The notes beneath the pieces were generated by a model. That model did not search any database. It had not been told where the DNA came from and saw only the letters and a program-made list of their open reading frames with translations. A program made the translations under genes and the position numbers. From Neobacillus sp. PS2-9 (GTDB lineage: Bacteria; Bacillota; Bacilli; Bacillales; Cytobacillaceae), in contig NZ_CP133269.1 of NCBI RefSeq assembly GCF_030915525.1, forward strand, positions 211,001 to 275,000: 64,000 bases of DNA, given 5' to 3'. Positions 19,116-28,506 of the stretch are shown one piece after another (within the stretch, counting starts at the first letter, position 1; each line of letters starts with the position of its first letter).

Positions 19116-19901
19116 ATGGAGCTAGGTGGCACACCTGAAGCAGCTGGAGATGACGCACCATCTGGTGATGATGCGAAAGCAAAAGCGGCAGCAGCGGCAA
19201 AAGCCAAAGCAGTAGCGGCAGCCAAAGCGAAGGCAGCGGCAGCAGCAAAGGCGAAAGCAGCCGGAATGGCAGACGCGGACGCGGCAGCAGGCGGCGATGA
19301 TGAAAAGGCAAAGGCGATTGCAGCAGCTAAAGCAAAAGCGAAAGCAGCAGCGGCAGCCAAAGCAAAGGCAGCAGCAGGCGGAAAAGCAGAGACAGCGGCC
19401 CCTGCAGCAGAAGAGAAGCCTTCAGTCAATCAGCCATTTTTAGATAAATATTTGAAAGTCATTGAAGAAAATATGGGATCTGATGTTTTAGAAGATTCTT
19501 ATATTAATAAACTTTCAAAGGATGTTCCAACACTTGTAGCGAAACGTGAAACATATTTTAAACTGGCTCAATTTTTAAAATACAATGAGCTGTTAGGGTT
19601 TGATTATTTATCAGAGCTTCATGGATCAGACTTCGAAACACATATGGAAATTTATGTTCACTTATTCTCATACAAAAACCGTCAATCCGTCGCGTTAAAA
19701 GTGAAGATTGACCGTGATGAACCAATCATCGAGTCCTTGCAGCCGCTTTGGGCAGGCGCAGAATGGCCTGAATGTGAAGCCTATGATTTATTAGGAATTA
19801 AGTTTACAGGACATCCGGATTTACGTCGTATCTTACTCGGCGAAGATTGGGTTGGCTATCCACTGCGAAAAGATTATGAGCCTTACGATGTGGAGGTGTA
19901 A
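19116..19901 (+). CDS. nuoC: NADH-quinone oxidoreductase subunit C, catalytic-domain frame
   Basis: 261 residues. Residues 1-105 are the rest of the AKAKAAA repeat region. Residues ~110-261 are the 30-kDa subunit domain (LDKYLKVIEENMG ... SALKVKIDRDEP-like stretch ... WPECEAYDLLGIKFTGHPDLRRILL ... YPLRKDYEP), intact to the end. ATG 19116 has an AAGAGGA sequence 5-6 bases upstream, so independent initiation is possible even if the upstream frameshifts are real. nuoD follows after 3 bases. Confidence 0.88.
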   Translation: MELGGTPEAAGDDAPSGDDAKAKAAAAAKAKAVAAAKAKAAAAAKAKAAGMADADAAAGGDDEKAKAIAAAKAKAKAAAAAKAKAAAGGKAETAAPAAEEKPSVNQPFLDKYLKVIEENMGSDVLEDSYINKLSKDVPTLVAKRETYFKLAQFLKYNELLGFDYLSELHGSDFETHMEIYVHLFSYKNRQSVALKVKIDRDEPIIESLQPLWAGAEWPECEAYDLLGIKFTGHPDLRRILLGEDWVGYPLRKDYEPYDVEV

Positions 19902-19904
19902 CCA

Positions 19905-21005
19905 ATGATCAGAACAGAAGAAATGATACTAAACGTAGGACCTCAGCATCCAAGTACTCACGGGGTGTTCCGTCTTGTTGTAAAAATTGATGGGGAAATC
20001 ATTGTTGAAGCGACACCTGTTATCGGATATTTACACCGTGGGACTGAAAAAATTGCTGAGAACCTGCAATATACACAGATTATTCCATACACAGACCGAA
20101 TGGACTACTTGTCATCCATGACAAACAATTATGTCCTTTGTCATGCCGTTGAAACGATGATGGGGATTGAAGTGCCAGAACGTGCGGATTTTCTTCGTGT
20201 CATTGCGATGGAATTAAACCGGATTGCGAGTCACCTTGTTGCATGGGGTACATATATTCTTGACCTTGGAGCTACAAGTCCGTTCATCTATGCATTCCGT
20301 GACCGCGAAATGATTATTAATATGCTAAACGAACTTACGGGTGCTCGACTGACATTTAACTATATGCGTGTCGGCGGAGTGAAGTGGGATGCTCCAGAAG
20401 GATGGATTGAAAAAGTAAGAGACTTTGTGCCATATATGCGCGGTCAGCTTGCTGGTTTCCACGATCTTGTCAGCGGAAATGAAATCTTTTTAGACCGTGT
20501 TAAAGGCGTCGGAAAGTATACAAAAGAAGAAGCCATCCAATATTCACTTAGCGGACCGAATCTTCGTAGTACCGGTGTGAAATGGGATCTTCGGAAGGAT
20601 GAACCATATTCCATTTATGACCGTTTTGACTTTGATGTTCCAACATCGGAGGACGGTGATTGCTTAGCTAGGTACCATCTACGCCTTGCTGAAATCGCCG
20701 AATCCTTGAAAATCCTCGAACAAGCAGTGGAGCAATTTCCTGCAGAGGGAGCAATTCTTGCCAAAGTGCCGAAGATTATTAAGGCGCCGAAGGGTGAAGC
20801 TTTTGTACGAATTGAATCACCACGTGGTGAAATTGGCTGTTATATTGCGAGCGATGGTAAAAAAGAACCGTACCGCTTAAAGTTTAGAAGACCATCCTTC
20901 TATAACCTGCAAATTCTCCCAAAACTTTTAAAGGGCGAAAACATTGCAAACATGATTGCTATTTTAGGGGCAGTGGATATTGTCCTTGGGGAGGTTGACG
21001 GCTAA
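19905..21005 (+). CDS. nuoD: NADH-quinone oxidoreductase subunit D
   Basis: 366 residues, the 49-kDa subunit, starting MIRTEEMILNVGPQHPSTHG with the conserved quinone-pocket His in the HPSTHG loop and YLHRGTEKIAE further on. Together with NuoB it forms the quinone-reducing site. Its stop overlaps the nuoH start (TAATG). Confidence 0.96.
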   Translation: MIRTEEMILNVGPQHPSTHGVFRLVVKIDGEIIVEATPVIGYLHRGTEKIAENLQYTQIIPYTDRMDYLSSMTNNYVLCHAVETMMGIEVPERADFLRVIAMELNRIASHLVAWGTYILDLGATSPFIYAFRDREMIINMLNELTGARLTFNYMRVGGVKWDAPEGWIEKVRDFVPYMRGQLAGFHDLVSGNEIFLDRVKGVGKYTKEEAIQYSLSGPNLRSTGVKWDLRKDEPYSIYDRFDFDVPTSEDGDCLARYHLRLAEIAESLKILEQAVEQFPAEGAILAKVPKIIKAPKGEAFVRIESPRGEIGCYIASDGKKEPYRLKFRRPSFYNLQILPKLLKGENIANMIAILGAVDIVLGEVDG

Positions 21006-22009
21006 TGATAGAAGAATTGCTACAGTCAAGTCCTAGTTGGGCTAACTTTGGGATTTTCTTTTTACTCGGTGCTGTCTTACTTTTAATCGTATTAGGCTTC
21101 GTTACTTACGGAATTTTAGCAGAACGAAAAGTAATGGGTTACATGCAGCTCCGTCATGGTCCAAACCAAGTCGGCGGTAAGTGGGGACTCTTACAAACCG
21201 TCGCTGACGTCCTCAAGCTTTTATTAAAAGAGGATATTATTCCGAAGGCAGCCGACAAGCCATTATTTATTATTGCACCGGTCATTGCTTTTGCACCATC
21301 CTTTATGGTCCTAGCAACGATGCCGTTCACTGACAAATTTCAGTTTGCCGATATCGGTGTGGGATTACTTTATTATATTGCCGTTTCTGGATTGACTACC
21401 TTTGGTATGCTGCTAGGCGGCTGGGCATCGAATAACAAGTATGCACTCTTAGGAGGTATGCGTGCCTCAGCCCAGATGATTTCCTATGAGATTCCGCTTG
21501 TTATGTCTGTCTTAGGCGTTATTCTTCTATCAGGAAGCTTGAATCTAAATGAGATTGTGGCAGCACAGAAGAACGGATGGTTCATCCTCTTGCAACCAAT
21601 TGGATTTATTGTCTTTTTCATTGCATCGATTGCGGAATTAAACCGGACACCATTTGACTTGCCAGAATCGGAAAACGAACTAGTTGCCGGTTACCATGTT
21701 GAATATTCCGGATTCCGCTGGGCATTCTTTATGCTCGCTGAATATGTGTATTTGTTCGCGATGTCTGCTTTGATTACAGTTATCTTTTTAGGCGGATGGT
21801 TAGCGCCAATTGGCTTCCTAAGCTTTATTCCTGGAGCAGTTTGGTTTTCACTTAAATTCAGTGTGGTTGTCTTTGTTTACATTTGGCTGCGAAGCACGTT
21901 CCCACGTTTCCGAGTCGATAAACTAATGGAATTTGGCTGGAAAGTACTTTTGCCAATAGCACTAGGCAACATATTCCTAACGGCTTTAATCAAATCATTA
22001 TTTTTCTAA
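21005..22009 (+). CDS. nuoH: NADH-quinone oxidoreductase subunit H
   Basis: 334 residues with about eight membrane helices and the signature AELNRTPFDLPESENELVAG, the acidic cytoplasmic loop next to the quinone entry channel. It links the peripheral arm to the proton-pumping membrane arm. It overlaps nuoD by one base. Confidence 0.96.
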   Translation: MIEELLQSSPSWANFGIFFLLGAVLLLIVLGFVTYGILAERKVMGYMQLRHGPNQVGGKWGLLQTVADVLKLLLKEDIIPKAADKPLFIIAPVIAFAPSFMVLATMPFTDKFQFADIGVGLLYYIAVSGLTTFGMLLGGWASNNKYALLGGMRASAQMISYEIPLVMSVLGVILLSGSLNLNEIVAAQKNGWFILLQPIGFIVFFIASIAELNRTPFDLPESENELVAGYHVEYSGFRWAFFMLAEYVYLFAMSALITVIFLGGWLAPIGFLSFIPGAVWFSLKFSVVVFVYIWLRSTFPRFRVDKLMEFGWKVLLPIALGNIFLTALIKSLFF

Positions 22010-22018
22010 ATCAGGAAA

Positions 22019-22031
22019 GGTGCCTGACACC
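22019..22031. repeat. REP-like palindrome GGTGCCTGACACC
   Basis: A 13-bp near-palindrome lies in the nuoH-nuoI gap, ten bases past the nuoH stop. The same 13-mer, in either orientation, occurs at seven more intergenic places in this window. Confidence 0.8.
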
Positions 22032-22076
22032 AATACCACCACTAACAATTCTTAAAAGGTAAAAGGGGTGAAAAAC

Positions 22077-22496
22077 GTGCTTGGATTAGCAAAAGGCTTG
22101 AAATATACCCTAAAACAATTAACGCGAGAAAAGGTTACTTACGATTATCCGAATAAGCCGATTCCACTGCCAGATCGCTTCCGTGGTATTCAGAAATTTT
22201 ATCCGGAAAAATGTATCGTGTGTAATCAATGTATGAATATCTGTCCGACCGATTGTATTGACCTGACAGGTAAAAAGCATCCCGATCCAACGAAAAAAGG
22301 GAAAATCATCGACACATACGACATCAACTTTGAGATTTGCATCCTTTGTGACCTATGTACGGAGGTTTGCCCAACTGAAGCCATCATCATGACCAATAAC
22401 TTTGAGCTCGCTGAATACAGCCGCGATATGTTATTTAAGAACCTTGAATGGTTAGATGAAAACGACGAAAACATACGGAAGGAGAATAAAGCATGA
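22077..22496 (+). CDS. nuoI: NADH-quinone oxidoreductase subunit I (ferredoxin-like)
   Basis: 139 residues from GTG 22077 with AAGGGG upstream; the GTG at 22068 overlaps that site. Two 4Fe-4S motifs are seen, CIVCNQCMNICP and CILCDLCTEVCP, which hold clusters N6a and N6b. The overlap with nuoJ is ATGA. Confidence 0.95.
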   Translation: MLGLAKGLKYTLKQLTREKVTYDYPNKPIPLPDRFRGIQKFYPEKCIVCNQCMNICPTDCIDLTGKKHPDPTKKGKIIDTYDINFEICILCDLCTEVCPTEAIIMTNNFELAEYSRDMLFKNLEWLDENDENIRKENKA

Positions 22497-23011
22497 CCTT
22501 CTCAGGCGAATTCCTCGCATTTATGGGACTCGCACTTGTTGCGATCATCGGCGGCGTGCTTCTGTTGAACCTAACGAAAGTGGTTCATATGGTTGTTGCC
22601 CTGATTTTCACTTTCGTCGCAATCGCCGGTATTTACGTTCTGCTATCCGCAGAATTTGTAGCTGCCGTACAAATCTTAATTTATTCTGGTGCGATCACCA
22701 TCATCATGCTGTTTGGCATTATGTTAACGAGGCATGATGACGAAAGTGAACCTAAAGCAGGCAGATGGAGAAAGTTACTCTTGTTCTTAGGAATTGTAGG
22801 TTTTGCCTTTGCAGTGTATATTGGCATCTACGATTTCAACATCGAACAGACACCATCCACGCTGCACGAAAATAACACGTTACAAATTGGTAAGGCACTT
22901 TACTCAAAATATGTCATTCCATTTGAGTTAACATCGGTTCTACTATTAGTAGCCCTTGTCGGCTCCATTATCTTGGCGAAAAATGAGAAAAAGGAGGCGG
23001 ATAAGGAATGA
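22493..23011 (+). CDS. nuoJ: NADH-quinone oxidoreductase subunit J
   Basis: 172 residues with five membrane helices and the conserved [20 protein letters not shown] segment of helix 3. It is a membrane subunit of the complex I proton-coupling path. It overlaps nuoI by 4 bases and nuoK by 4 bases. Confidence 0.95.
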   Translation: MTFSGEFLAFMGLALVAIIGGVLLLNLTKVVHMVVALIFTFVAIAGIYVLLSAEFVAAVQILIYSGAITIIMLFGIMLTRHDDESEPKAGRWRKLLLFLGIVGFAFAVYIGIYDFNIEQTPSTLHENNTLQIGKALYSKYVIPFELTSVLLLVALVGSIILAKNEKKEADKE

Positions 23012-23322
23012 GTTCAGTTCCCGCTTCAGCCTTCCTGGCACTAGCACTTATTCTGTTTTGCATCGGCTTATACGGTGCGTTAACGAAAAGAAATACAGTA
23101 ATCGTCCTGATCTCAATCGAATTGATGCTGAATGCTGTGAACATTAACCTAGTCACCTTCAGCAAATACGGTTTGGCGCCATCGATTACAGGCCAAATCT
23201 TTGCCCTGTTCGCAATCAGCGTGGCAGCAGCCGAAGCAGCGGTCGGACTAGCGATTCTTATCGCACTCTACCGCAGCAAGAAAACCGTCAACATCGACGA
23301 AATGGACACAATGAAAAACTAG
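23008..23322 (+). CDS. nuoK: NADH-quinone oxidoreductase subunit K
   Basis: 104 residues, three membrane helices. The conserved Glu residues in [15 protein letters not shown] and [14 protein letters not shown] belong to the proton path and match the Mrp/MnhC-like fold. It overlaps the end of nuoJ; 166 bases separate it from nuoL. Confidence 0.95.
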   Translation: MSSVPASAFLALALILFCIGLYGALTKRNTVIVLISIELMLNAVNINLVTFSKYGLAPSITGQIFALFAISVAAAEAAVGLAILIALYRSKKTVNIDEMDTMKN

Positions 23323-23335
23323 ATAGAGCACTTTG

Positions 23336-23463
23336 GGTGTCAGGCACCACAAAAAGACACTCCGCCCCATTTGTCCGCCTTAGGAGGACACCTTTCGCTT
23401 AGCGAAGGATGTCCATTCTAGAAAGATAAAATAGGGATTTGTCCACGGAGGGTGTCAGGCACC
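23336..23463. repeat. REP pair element between nuoK and nuoL
   Basis: Two copies of GGTGTCAGGCACC (23336-23348 and 23451-23463) bracket about 100 bases holding GGACACC/GGATGTCC and ACCTTTCGC-TTA-GCGAAGG inverted repeats. The second copy ends 10 bases before the nuoL ribosome binding site. It is an insertion inside an otherwise tightly packed operon. Confidence 0.8.
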
Positions 23464-23488
23464 ATGTTCTATAAAGGGGATAGTGATA

Positions 23489-25360
23489 ATGATGGAGAAT
23501 GCATGGCTCATACCGCTTTTCCCGCTATTATCGTTTTTGATCCTTCTTCTATTCGGTAAGCGGTTGAAGGAGGCAAGCAGTTATGTGGGGATTTTGCTCA
23601 CGCTGGCGTCGCTTGTCTATTCAATCCTTGTGTTATTTGAGCGCTTTTCAGAGCCAACTTACGTCACGAAATTTGACTGGCTCACGATAGGAGATCTGCA
23701 TCTAACAGCGGGCTTTGAAGTGAATCAATTAAATGCATTAATGCTGTTTATCGTATCGCTCGTAAGTTTCTTAGTACATACCTACTCCAAAGGGTACATG
23801 CATGGAGACGAGCGGTTTCCAGTATTCTATGCCTACTTAGGATTATTTACCTTTGCAATGCTTGGGCTGGTTCTTTCACCAAACCTGTTGCAAACTTATA
23901 TTTTCTGGGAACTTGTCGGTGTCGGTTCGTTCCTATTAATCGGCTTTTATTTTTACAAAGAAGAAGCGAAGGCCGCTGCGAAAAAGGCGTTCATCATGAC
24001 CCGTATCGGGGACGTGGGCCTATTCATCGGGATGTCTCTTCTATTCTGGGAAACGAAAAGCTTTGAATATAGTGATATTTTCGCCGCAGTAGAAGCTGGA
24101 AAGATTTCACCGACAATGATTACGTTAACTGCGATCCTTATTTTCATCGGAGCAGTCGGTAAATCAGGTCAGTTCCCACTTCACACTTGGCTACCAGATG
24201 CAATGGAAGGTCCGACACCTGTTTCGGCCCTCATCCACGCAGCGACCATGGTTGCCGCAGGGGTATATTTAGTGGCAGCACTATTCCCACTGTTCTTAGC
24301 AAGCCAAACAGCACTACTTACCATCGCCGTAATCGGTGCATTTACAGCAATCTTTGCAGCGAGCATTGGTCTTGTGCAAACGGACATTAAGCGTGTATTA
24401 GCGTACTCAACCGTTTCACAGCTTGGTTACATGATGCTTGCCCTAGGGTCTGCCGGTTATGTGGCGGGTGTGTTCCACTTAATGACTCACGCGTTCTTCA
24501 AGGCGTTACTATTCCTTGCAGCAGGTTCTGTCATTCACGCGGTTCACACACAAAACATTGAAGAAATGGGCGGGCTTTGGAAAAAGCTGAAGCTGACCGG
24601 ACCGCTTTTCTTAATCGGAACACTTGCGATCAGCGGTGTGCCGTTATTTTCCGGATTCTTCTCCAAGGATGAAATCTTAGTCGCTGCATGGGAAGGCGGA
24701 CATCCAGTCCTTTTCTTGCTAGCATTAATCGCAGCCTTTATGACTGCATTTTATATGTTCCGCTTGTTCTTCCTAGTTTTCACTGGGGAAGCACGTGGCG
24801 ATCAAAAACATGTTCACGAATCACCGTCCAACATGACATTCCCGATGATTCTTCTCGGTGTCTTGGCAGTGGTCGCTGGTTACGTCAACACTCCATGGTT
24901 CGGTACGTTCCTTGGCGATTGGTTAGTGGACGGCAATGAAGCACTTGCACACCACGGCCATGTCGAAGGTCCAGTCTGGATTATGATTGCAGCAACACTC
25001 GTTTCTTTAGCAGGAATTTTCCTTGCTTATATGATGTACTATAAGCGTTCACTAGCCCGCAACTGGTTGAGTGGCACAGGTGACACGCTGCATACGATTC
25101 TTTTCAACAAATATTACGTTGACGAGTTCTATCAATTGACTGTCGTAGCCGCTACAAAAGCAATCAGCTACTTCTTACGCTTCATCGATGTGTTCCTTGT
25201 AGAAGGGCTAGTGAAGGGCGTAGTCGGAATCGTCCAAGGACTTGGTCAAACAGGTTCGAAGATGCAGACCGGTCAGGTTCAAACCTATGGCGCAGTGGCC
25301 TTCATCGGTCTTGCAGTATTAGCCGTCATCTTTGCATTAACAGGGGGGTACCTACGATGA
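23489..25360 (+). CDS. nuoL: NADH-quinone oxidoreductase subunit L
   Basis: 623 residues from ATG 23489 (AAAGGGGA 8 bases upstream). About 16 membrane helices. The antiporter-like core includes the conserved Lys and His in GKSGQFPLHTWLPDAMEGPTP and LIHAATMVAAGVYL; the lateral helix and C-terminal helix lie after residue 500. It is the distal proton-pumping subunit. It overlaps nuoM by 4 bases. Confidence 0.96.
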   Translation: MMENAWLIPLFPLLSFLILLLFGKRLKEASSYVGILLTLASLVYSILVLFERFSEPTYVTKFDWLTIGDLHLTAGFEVNQLNALMLFIVSLVSFLVHTYSKGYMHGDERFPVFYAYLGLFTFAMLGLVLSPNLLQTYIFWELVGVGSFLLIGFYFYKEEAKAAAKKAFIMTRIGDVGLFIGMSLLFWETKSFEYSDIFAAVEAGKISPTMITLTAILIFIGAVGKSGQFPLHTWLPDAMEGPTPVSALIHAATMVAAGVYLVAALFPLFLASQTALLTIAVIGAFTAIFAASIGLVQTDIKRVLAYSTVSQLGYMMLALGSAGYVAGVFHLMTHAFFKALLFLAAGSVIHAVHTQNIEEMGGLWKKLKLTGPLFLIGTLAISGVPLFSGFFSKDEILVAAWEGGHPVLFLLALIAAFMTAFYMFRLFFLVFTGEARGDQKHVHESPSNMTFPMILLGVLAVVAGYVNTPWFGTFLGDWLVDGNEALAHHGHVEGPVWIMIAATLVSLAGIFLAYMMYYKRSLARNWLSGTGDTLHTILFNKYYVDEFYQLTVVAATKAISYFLRFIDVFLVEGLVKGVVGIVQGLGQTGSKMQTGQVQTYGAVAFIGLAVLAVIFALTGGYLR

Positions 25361-26865
25361 ATTTACATGCAGTCCTTTCCGTCCTAGTATTCTCCCCTTT
25401 ACTAGGTATCGCGGTTTTAGCATTCATGCCTAAAACGCAGGAAAAATCAATTAAACTAGTCGGATTTTTAGCGACTTTACCAGCTTTAATCCTGGCATTA
25501 GCGGCCTACCTCCATTATCAATGGGGTAAGGATTTAGCCGACTTTTCCGTATCGGTGCCATGGATTCAATTCCGCGGCATGAACGGGATTTCCGAGCCGA
25601 TTTACTCAGTTTACTACGAGCTTGGATTAAGCGGCTTCCAGCTTCTATTAGTTGTCTTAACAGCGGTTGTTGCGACACTCGCATCCATTGCTTCCATTTT
25701 TATAAAAAAAGAATGGAAAGGTTATTTCATGCTATTCCTTCTTTTAGAAGTGGGCATGCTTGGCGTGTTTACCGCTGAAAACTTAATCCTGTTCTTTATC
25801 TTCTTTGAAGTAACACTCATTCCGACCTTCTTCTTAATCGGAAAATGGGGTTATTTTGAAAAAGAAAAAGCAGCTTACAGCTTCTTGATTTATAACGGTT
25901 TAGGTTCAGCAGTTCTGTTGATCGTGATCATGATTCTGTTTGCAAAAACAGGAACATCGAACATTGAATTATTAACACAAATGATGGCCGATCCAAATAC
26001 ACCGGTAACGGGTGATTTGAAGCTTGGCTTACTGATTGCGCTTTTAATTGCGTTTGGTGTGAAATTACCGATTTTCCCATTGCACAGCTGGATGCTGAAG
26101 GTGCACGTTCAGGCACCGCCATCAGTCGTTATGATTCACTCTGGTATTCTGTTAAAGATTGGTGCGTACGGCTTAATCCGTTTTGGAATGGGTATTTTTC
26201 CGAAGCAGTTTGAGACACTTGCGACCATCATTGCTGTACTTGGAGTAATCAATCTACTCTACGGGGCGTTTCTAGCGTTCATTCAAACAGACTTTAAAAT
26301 GGTTTTGGCGTATTCATCCATTTCTCACATGGGAATCGTGTTAATTGGCCTTGCTGCGATGAATGAGGCAGGGGTTCAGGGTGCAATTTTCCAAGTGATT
26401 TCACACGGATTGATTTCCGCGTTGTTGTTCTTCTTGGTGGGTGTCTTGTACGAACGTACGGATACATCTTTAATCGGAAATCTAGGCGGAATGGCGAAGG
26501 GAATGCCGATTGCCGCAGGTTTCTTGCTTGCCGGTGCGATGGCATCACTCGGACTGCCAGGAATGTCTGGATTTGTCAGCGAATTTATGGCGTTCTTAGG
26601 TCTTTTCAAAGAAATGCCGTGGATTGCGGCAGTTGGTACCATTGGTATTATCATGACGGCAGCCTACTTACTGCGTGCGGTTCTAGGTATGACGTACGGC
26701 AAGTCGCACCGTGAATTTACTGGTGTGGTTGATTTAAAAGGCGTGGAATTCATTCCAGTTCTTGTTCTTACATTATTAATCGTATTAATTGGTGTGTATC
26801 CAAGTGTTCTAAGCTCTCCGTTGCAAACTACACTTGAAACAATCATGCTAGGGTTAGGGGGGTGA
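25357..26865 (+). CDS. nuoM: NADH-quinone oxidoreductase subunit M
   Basis: 502 residues, about 14 membrane helices, antiporter-like. Conserved proton-path residues are in FFEVTLIPTFFLIGKWG and KLPIFPLHSWMLKVHVQAP. ATGA overlap with nuoL indicates coupled translation. Confidence 0.96.
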   Translation: MNLHAVLSVLVFSPLLGIAVLAFMPKTQEKSIKLVGFLATLPALILALAAYLHYQWGKDLADFSVSVPWIQFRGMNGISEPIYSVYYELGLSGFQLLLVVLTAVVATLASIASIFIKKEWKGYFMLFLLLEVGMLGVFTAENLILFFIFFEVTLIPTFFLIGKWGYFEKEKAAYSFLIYNGLGSAVLLIVIMILFAKTGTSNIELLTQMMADPNTPVTGDLKLGLLIALLIAFGVKLPIFPLHSWMLKVHVQAPPSVVMIHSGILLKIGAYGLIRFGMGIFPKQFETLATIIAVLGVINLLYGAFLAFIQTDFKMVLAYSSISHMGIVLIGLAAMNEAGVQGAIFQVISHGLISALLFFLVGVLYERTDTSLIGNLGGMAKGMPIAAGFLLAGAMASLGLPGMSGFVSEFMAFLGLFKEMPWIAAVGTIGIIMTAAYLLRAVLGMTYGKSHREFTGVVDLKGVEFIPVLVLTLLIVLIGVYPSVLSSPLQTTLETIMLGLGG

Positions 26866-26871
26866 TGAAGG

Positions 26872-28359
26872 ATGGATTTTGATACATTGAAATCATTTGA
26901 ATGGAGTGTCATGACACCGGAGTTCATCATCCTTGGTGTGTCAGCACTATTAACATTGCTTGATTTATTTATGCCGAAAAAACAAGACCGACGAGTGCTT
27001 GGCTGGATCGCCATTCTCGGAGTTTTTGCAGCAATCGTGTCAGTTGCCGGGTTGTTGAACACAGATGTCACTTCGATCTTAGAAGACAGCTTTACTCTTG
27101 ATGGCTTTGGCAAGGCCTTTAAACTATTGCTTCTTGTCGGATCAGGGCTAGTGCTATTTTTAGCTGTCAGCTATGAGAAAAAGGATGGATTGGAAGACAG
27201 TCACGGCGAGTTTTACTACCTGTTCTTAGCAGCGTTGCTCGGTGCGATGATTATGACTTCTAGCGGTGATTTAATCACTCTTTTCATCGGATTAGAATTA
27301 TTAACGGTTTCTTCTTATATTTTAGCGGGTATTCGCAAACACCATGTAGAATCCAACGAATCTGCGATGAAATACGTCATCAACGGCGGAATTTCCACTG
27401 CGATTACGTTATTCGGAATGAGTTATGTGTACGGGTTAACCGGTACCACGAACCTTTTCAAGATCGCGCAAACTCTTGCAGCGATTGGTGATCCGCAACA
27501 GACCTACTTACTTGGTCTCGCCTTCTTAATGATTTTCGTTGGTTTATCCTTTAAGCTCGCGGCTGCTCCGTTCCATATGTGGGCACCTGACGTGTACCAA
27601 GGAGCGCCAACACCTGTTACTGCTTTCTTAAGCGTAGTTTCTAAAACAGCAGGCTTTGTCATCGTCATTCGTATCCTGATTGCTGTGTTTTACAATGCAG
27701 CACCAGAGGGTGGAGCCGGTGGTGAAACCATTCTGTTCAAGATGCATGACTACTTAGCAGTGATCGCAGCGGTAACAATGGTTGTCGGTAACGTGGTAGC
27801 CTTGAAGCAGTCAGATATTAAGAGAATGTTCGCCTATTCCAGTATCGCCCATGCAGGGTATGTGCTAGTGGCTATAACAACTATGAGTGCGAACTTAGTA
27901 TTCTCGATCTGGTTCTACTTGCTTGCTTACATGCTGATGAACCTTGGTGCCTTTGCTATCATTCAAGTGGTGACGGAAAAATCAGGTTCAACAAAGATTG
28001 CTGATTTTGCTGGCCTTTACCGCCGCTCACCGGTTCTTGCAGTGTTAATGGGAATTTTACTCGTTTCCTTAGCAGGCTTCCCGGGTACAGCGGGCTTTAT
28101 TGGAAAATTAAACATCTTTGTCGGAGCGTTTTTCGGAACTCCGCATTATGTGCTCGCCTCGATCATGATTGCAACAACAGTTGTTTCTTATTTCTACTAT
28201 TTTGGCGTCATGACGCAGATGTTCTTCCGTCCAGCTAAGGACGAAAGCAAGCTACGTGTGCCATTTGGAATTGTGGTTGTGCTGCTGGTTGCGGTTGTCG
28301 GCTCCGTCTTGTTCGGAGTAGCGCCAAACCTAGCACTCGACTTCTTGAACAATATGTAA
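26872..28359 (+). CDS. nuoN: NADH-quinone oxidoreductase subunit N
   Basis: 495 residues, about 14 membrane helices. FKLAAAPFHMWAPDVYQGAP carries the proton-path Lys and His. GGGGTGATGAAGG precedes the ATG. It is the last gene of the operon. No nuoE, nuoF or nuoG follows, so the complex lacks the NADH-oxidising module as encoded here. Confidence 0.96.
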   Translation: MDFDTLKSFEWSVMTPEFIILGVSALLTLLDLFMPKKQDRRVLGWIAILGVFAAIVSVAGLLNTDVTSILEDSFTLDGFGKAFKLLLLVGSGLVLFLAVSYEKKDGLEDSHGEFYYLFLAALLGAMIMTSSGDLITLFIGLELLTVSSYILAGIRKHHVESNESAMKYVINGGISTAITLFGMSYVYGLTGTTNLFKIAQTLAAIGDPQQTYLLGLAFLMIFVGLSFKLAAAPFHMWAPDVYQGAPTPVTAFLSVVSKTAGFVIVIRILIAVFYNAAPEGGAGGETILFKMHDYLAVIAAVTMVVGNVVALKQSDIKRMFAYSSIAHAGYVLVAITTMSANLVFSIWFYLLAYMLMNLGAFAIIQVVTEKSGSTKIADFAGLYRRSPVLAVLMGILLVSLAGFPGTAGFIGKLNIFVGAFFGTPHYVLASIMIATTVVSYFYYFGVMTQMFFRPAKDESKLRVPFGIVVVLLVAVVGSVLFGVAPNLALDFLNNM

Positions 28360-28391
28360 GGTTTTTGGTTTTTGGGGGAAATGGATGGACC

Positions 28392-28420
28392 GGCAGACTG
28401 CCTTGGGGAAGGCAGCCTGC
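28392..28420 (+). terminator. hairpin 1 after nuoN
   Basis: CAGACTGCCTT and AAGGCAGCCTG pair around GGGG with one mismatch. No T-run follows, so it may protect the mRNA 3' end or act as a pause site. Confidence 0.55.
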
Positions 28421-28443
28421 TCAAATAAAGGGGTTATATATCA

Positions 28444-28476
28444 AGAAGAAGAGGTTGGGGAACCTCTTCTTTTTTT
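28444..28476 (+). terminator. terminator of the nuo operon
   Basis: AGAAGAGGTT-GGGGA-ACCTCTTCT with a run of eight T forms a strong rho-independent terminator. Confidence 0.93.
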
Positions 28477-28506
28477 ATGGTTGCTTGTTAGAAGATTGGT
28501 ATGTGG

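Noticed and set aside
18484..19429. Several minus-strand Ala/Phe-rich ORFs opposite nuoC
   Set aside because: They are complements of the Ala/Lys codon repeats (GCN/AAR read backwards), have no start signals and lie inside an operon on the other strand.
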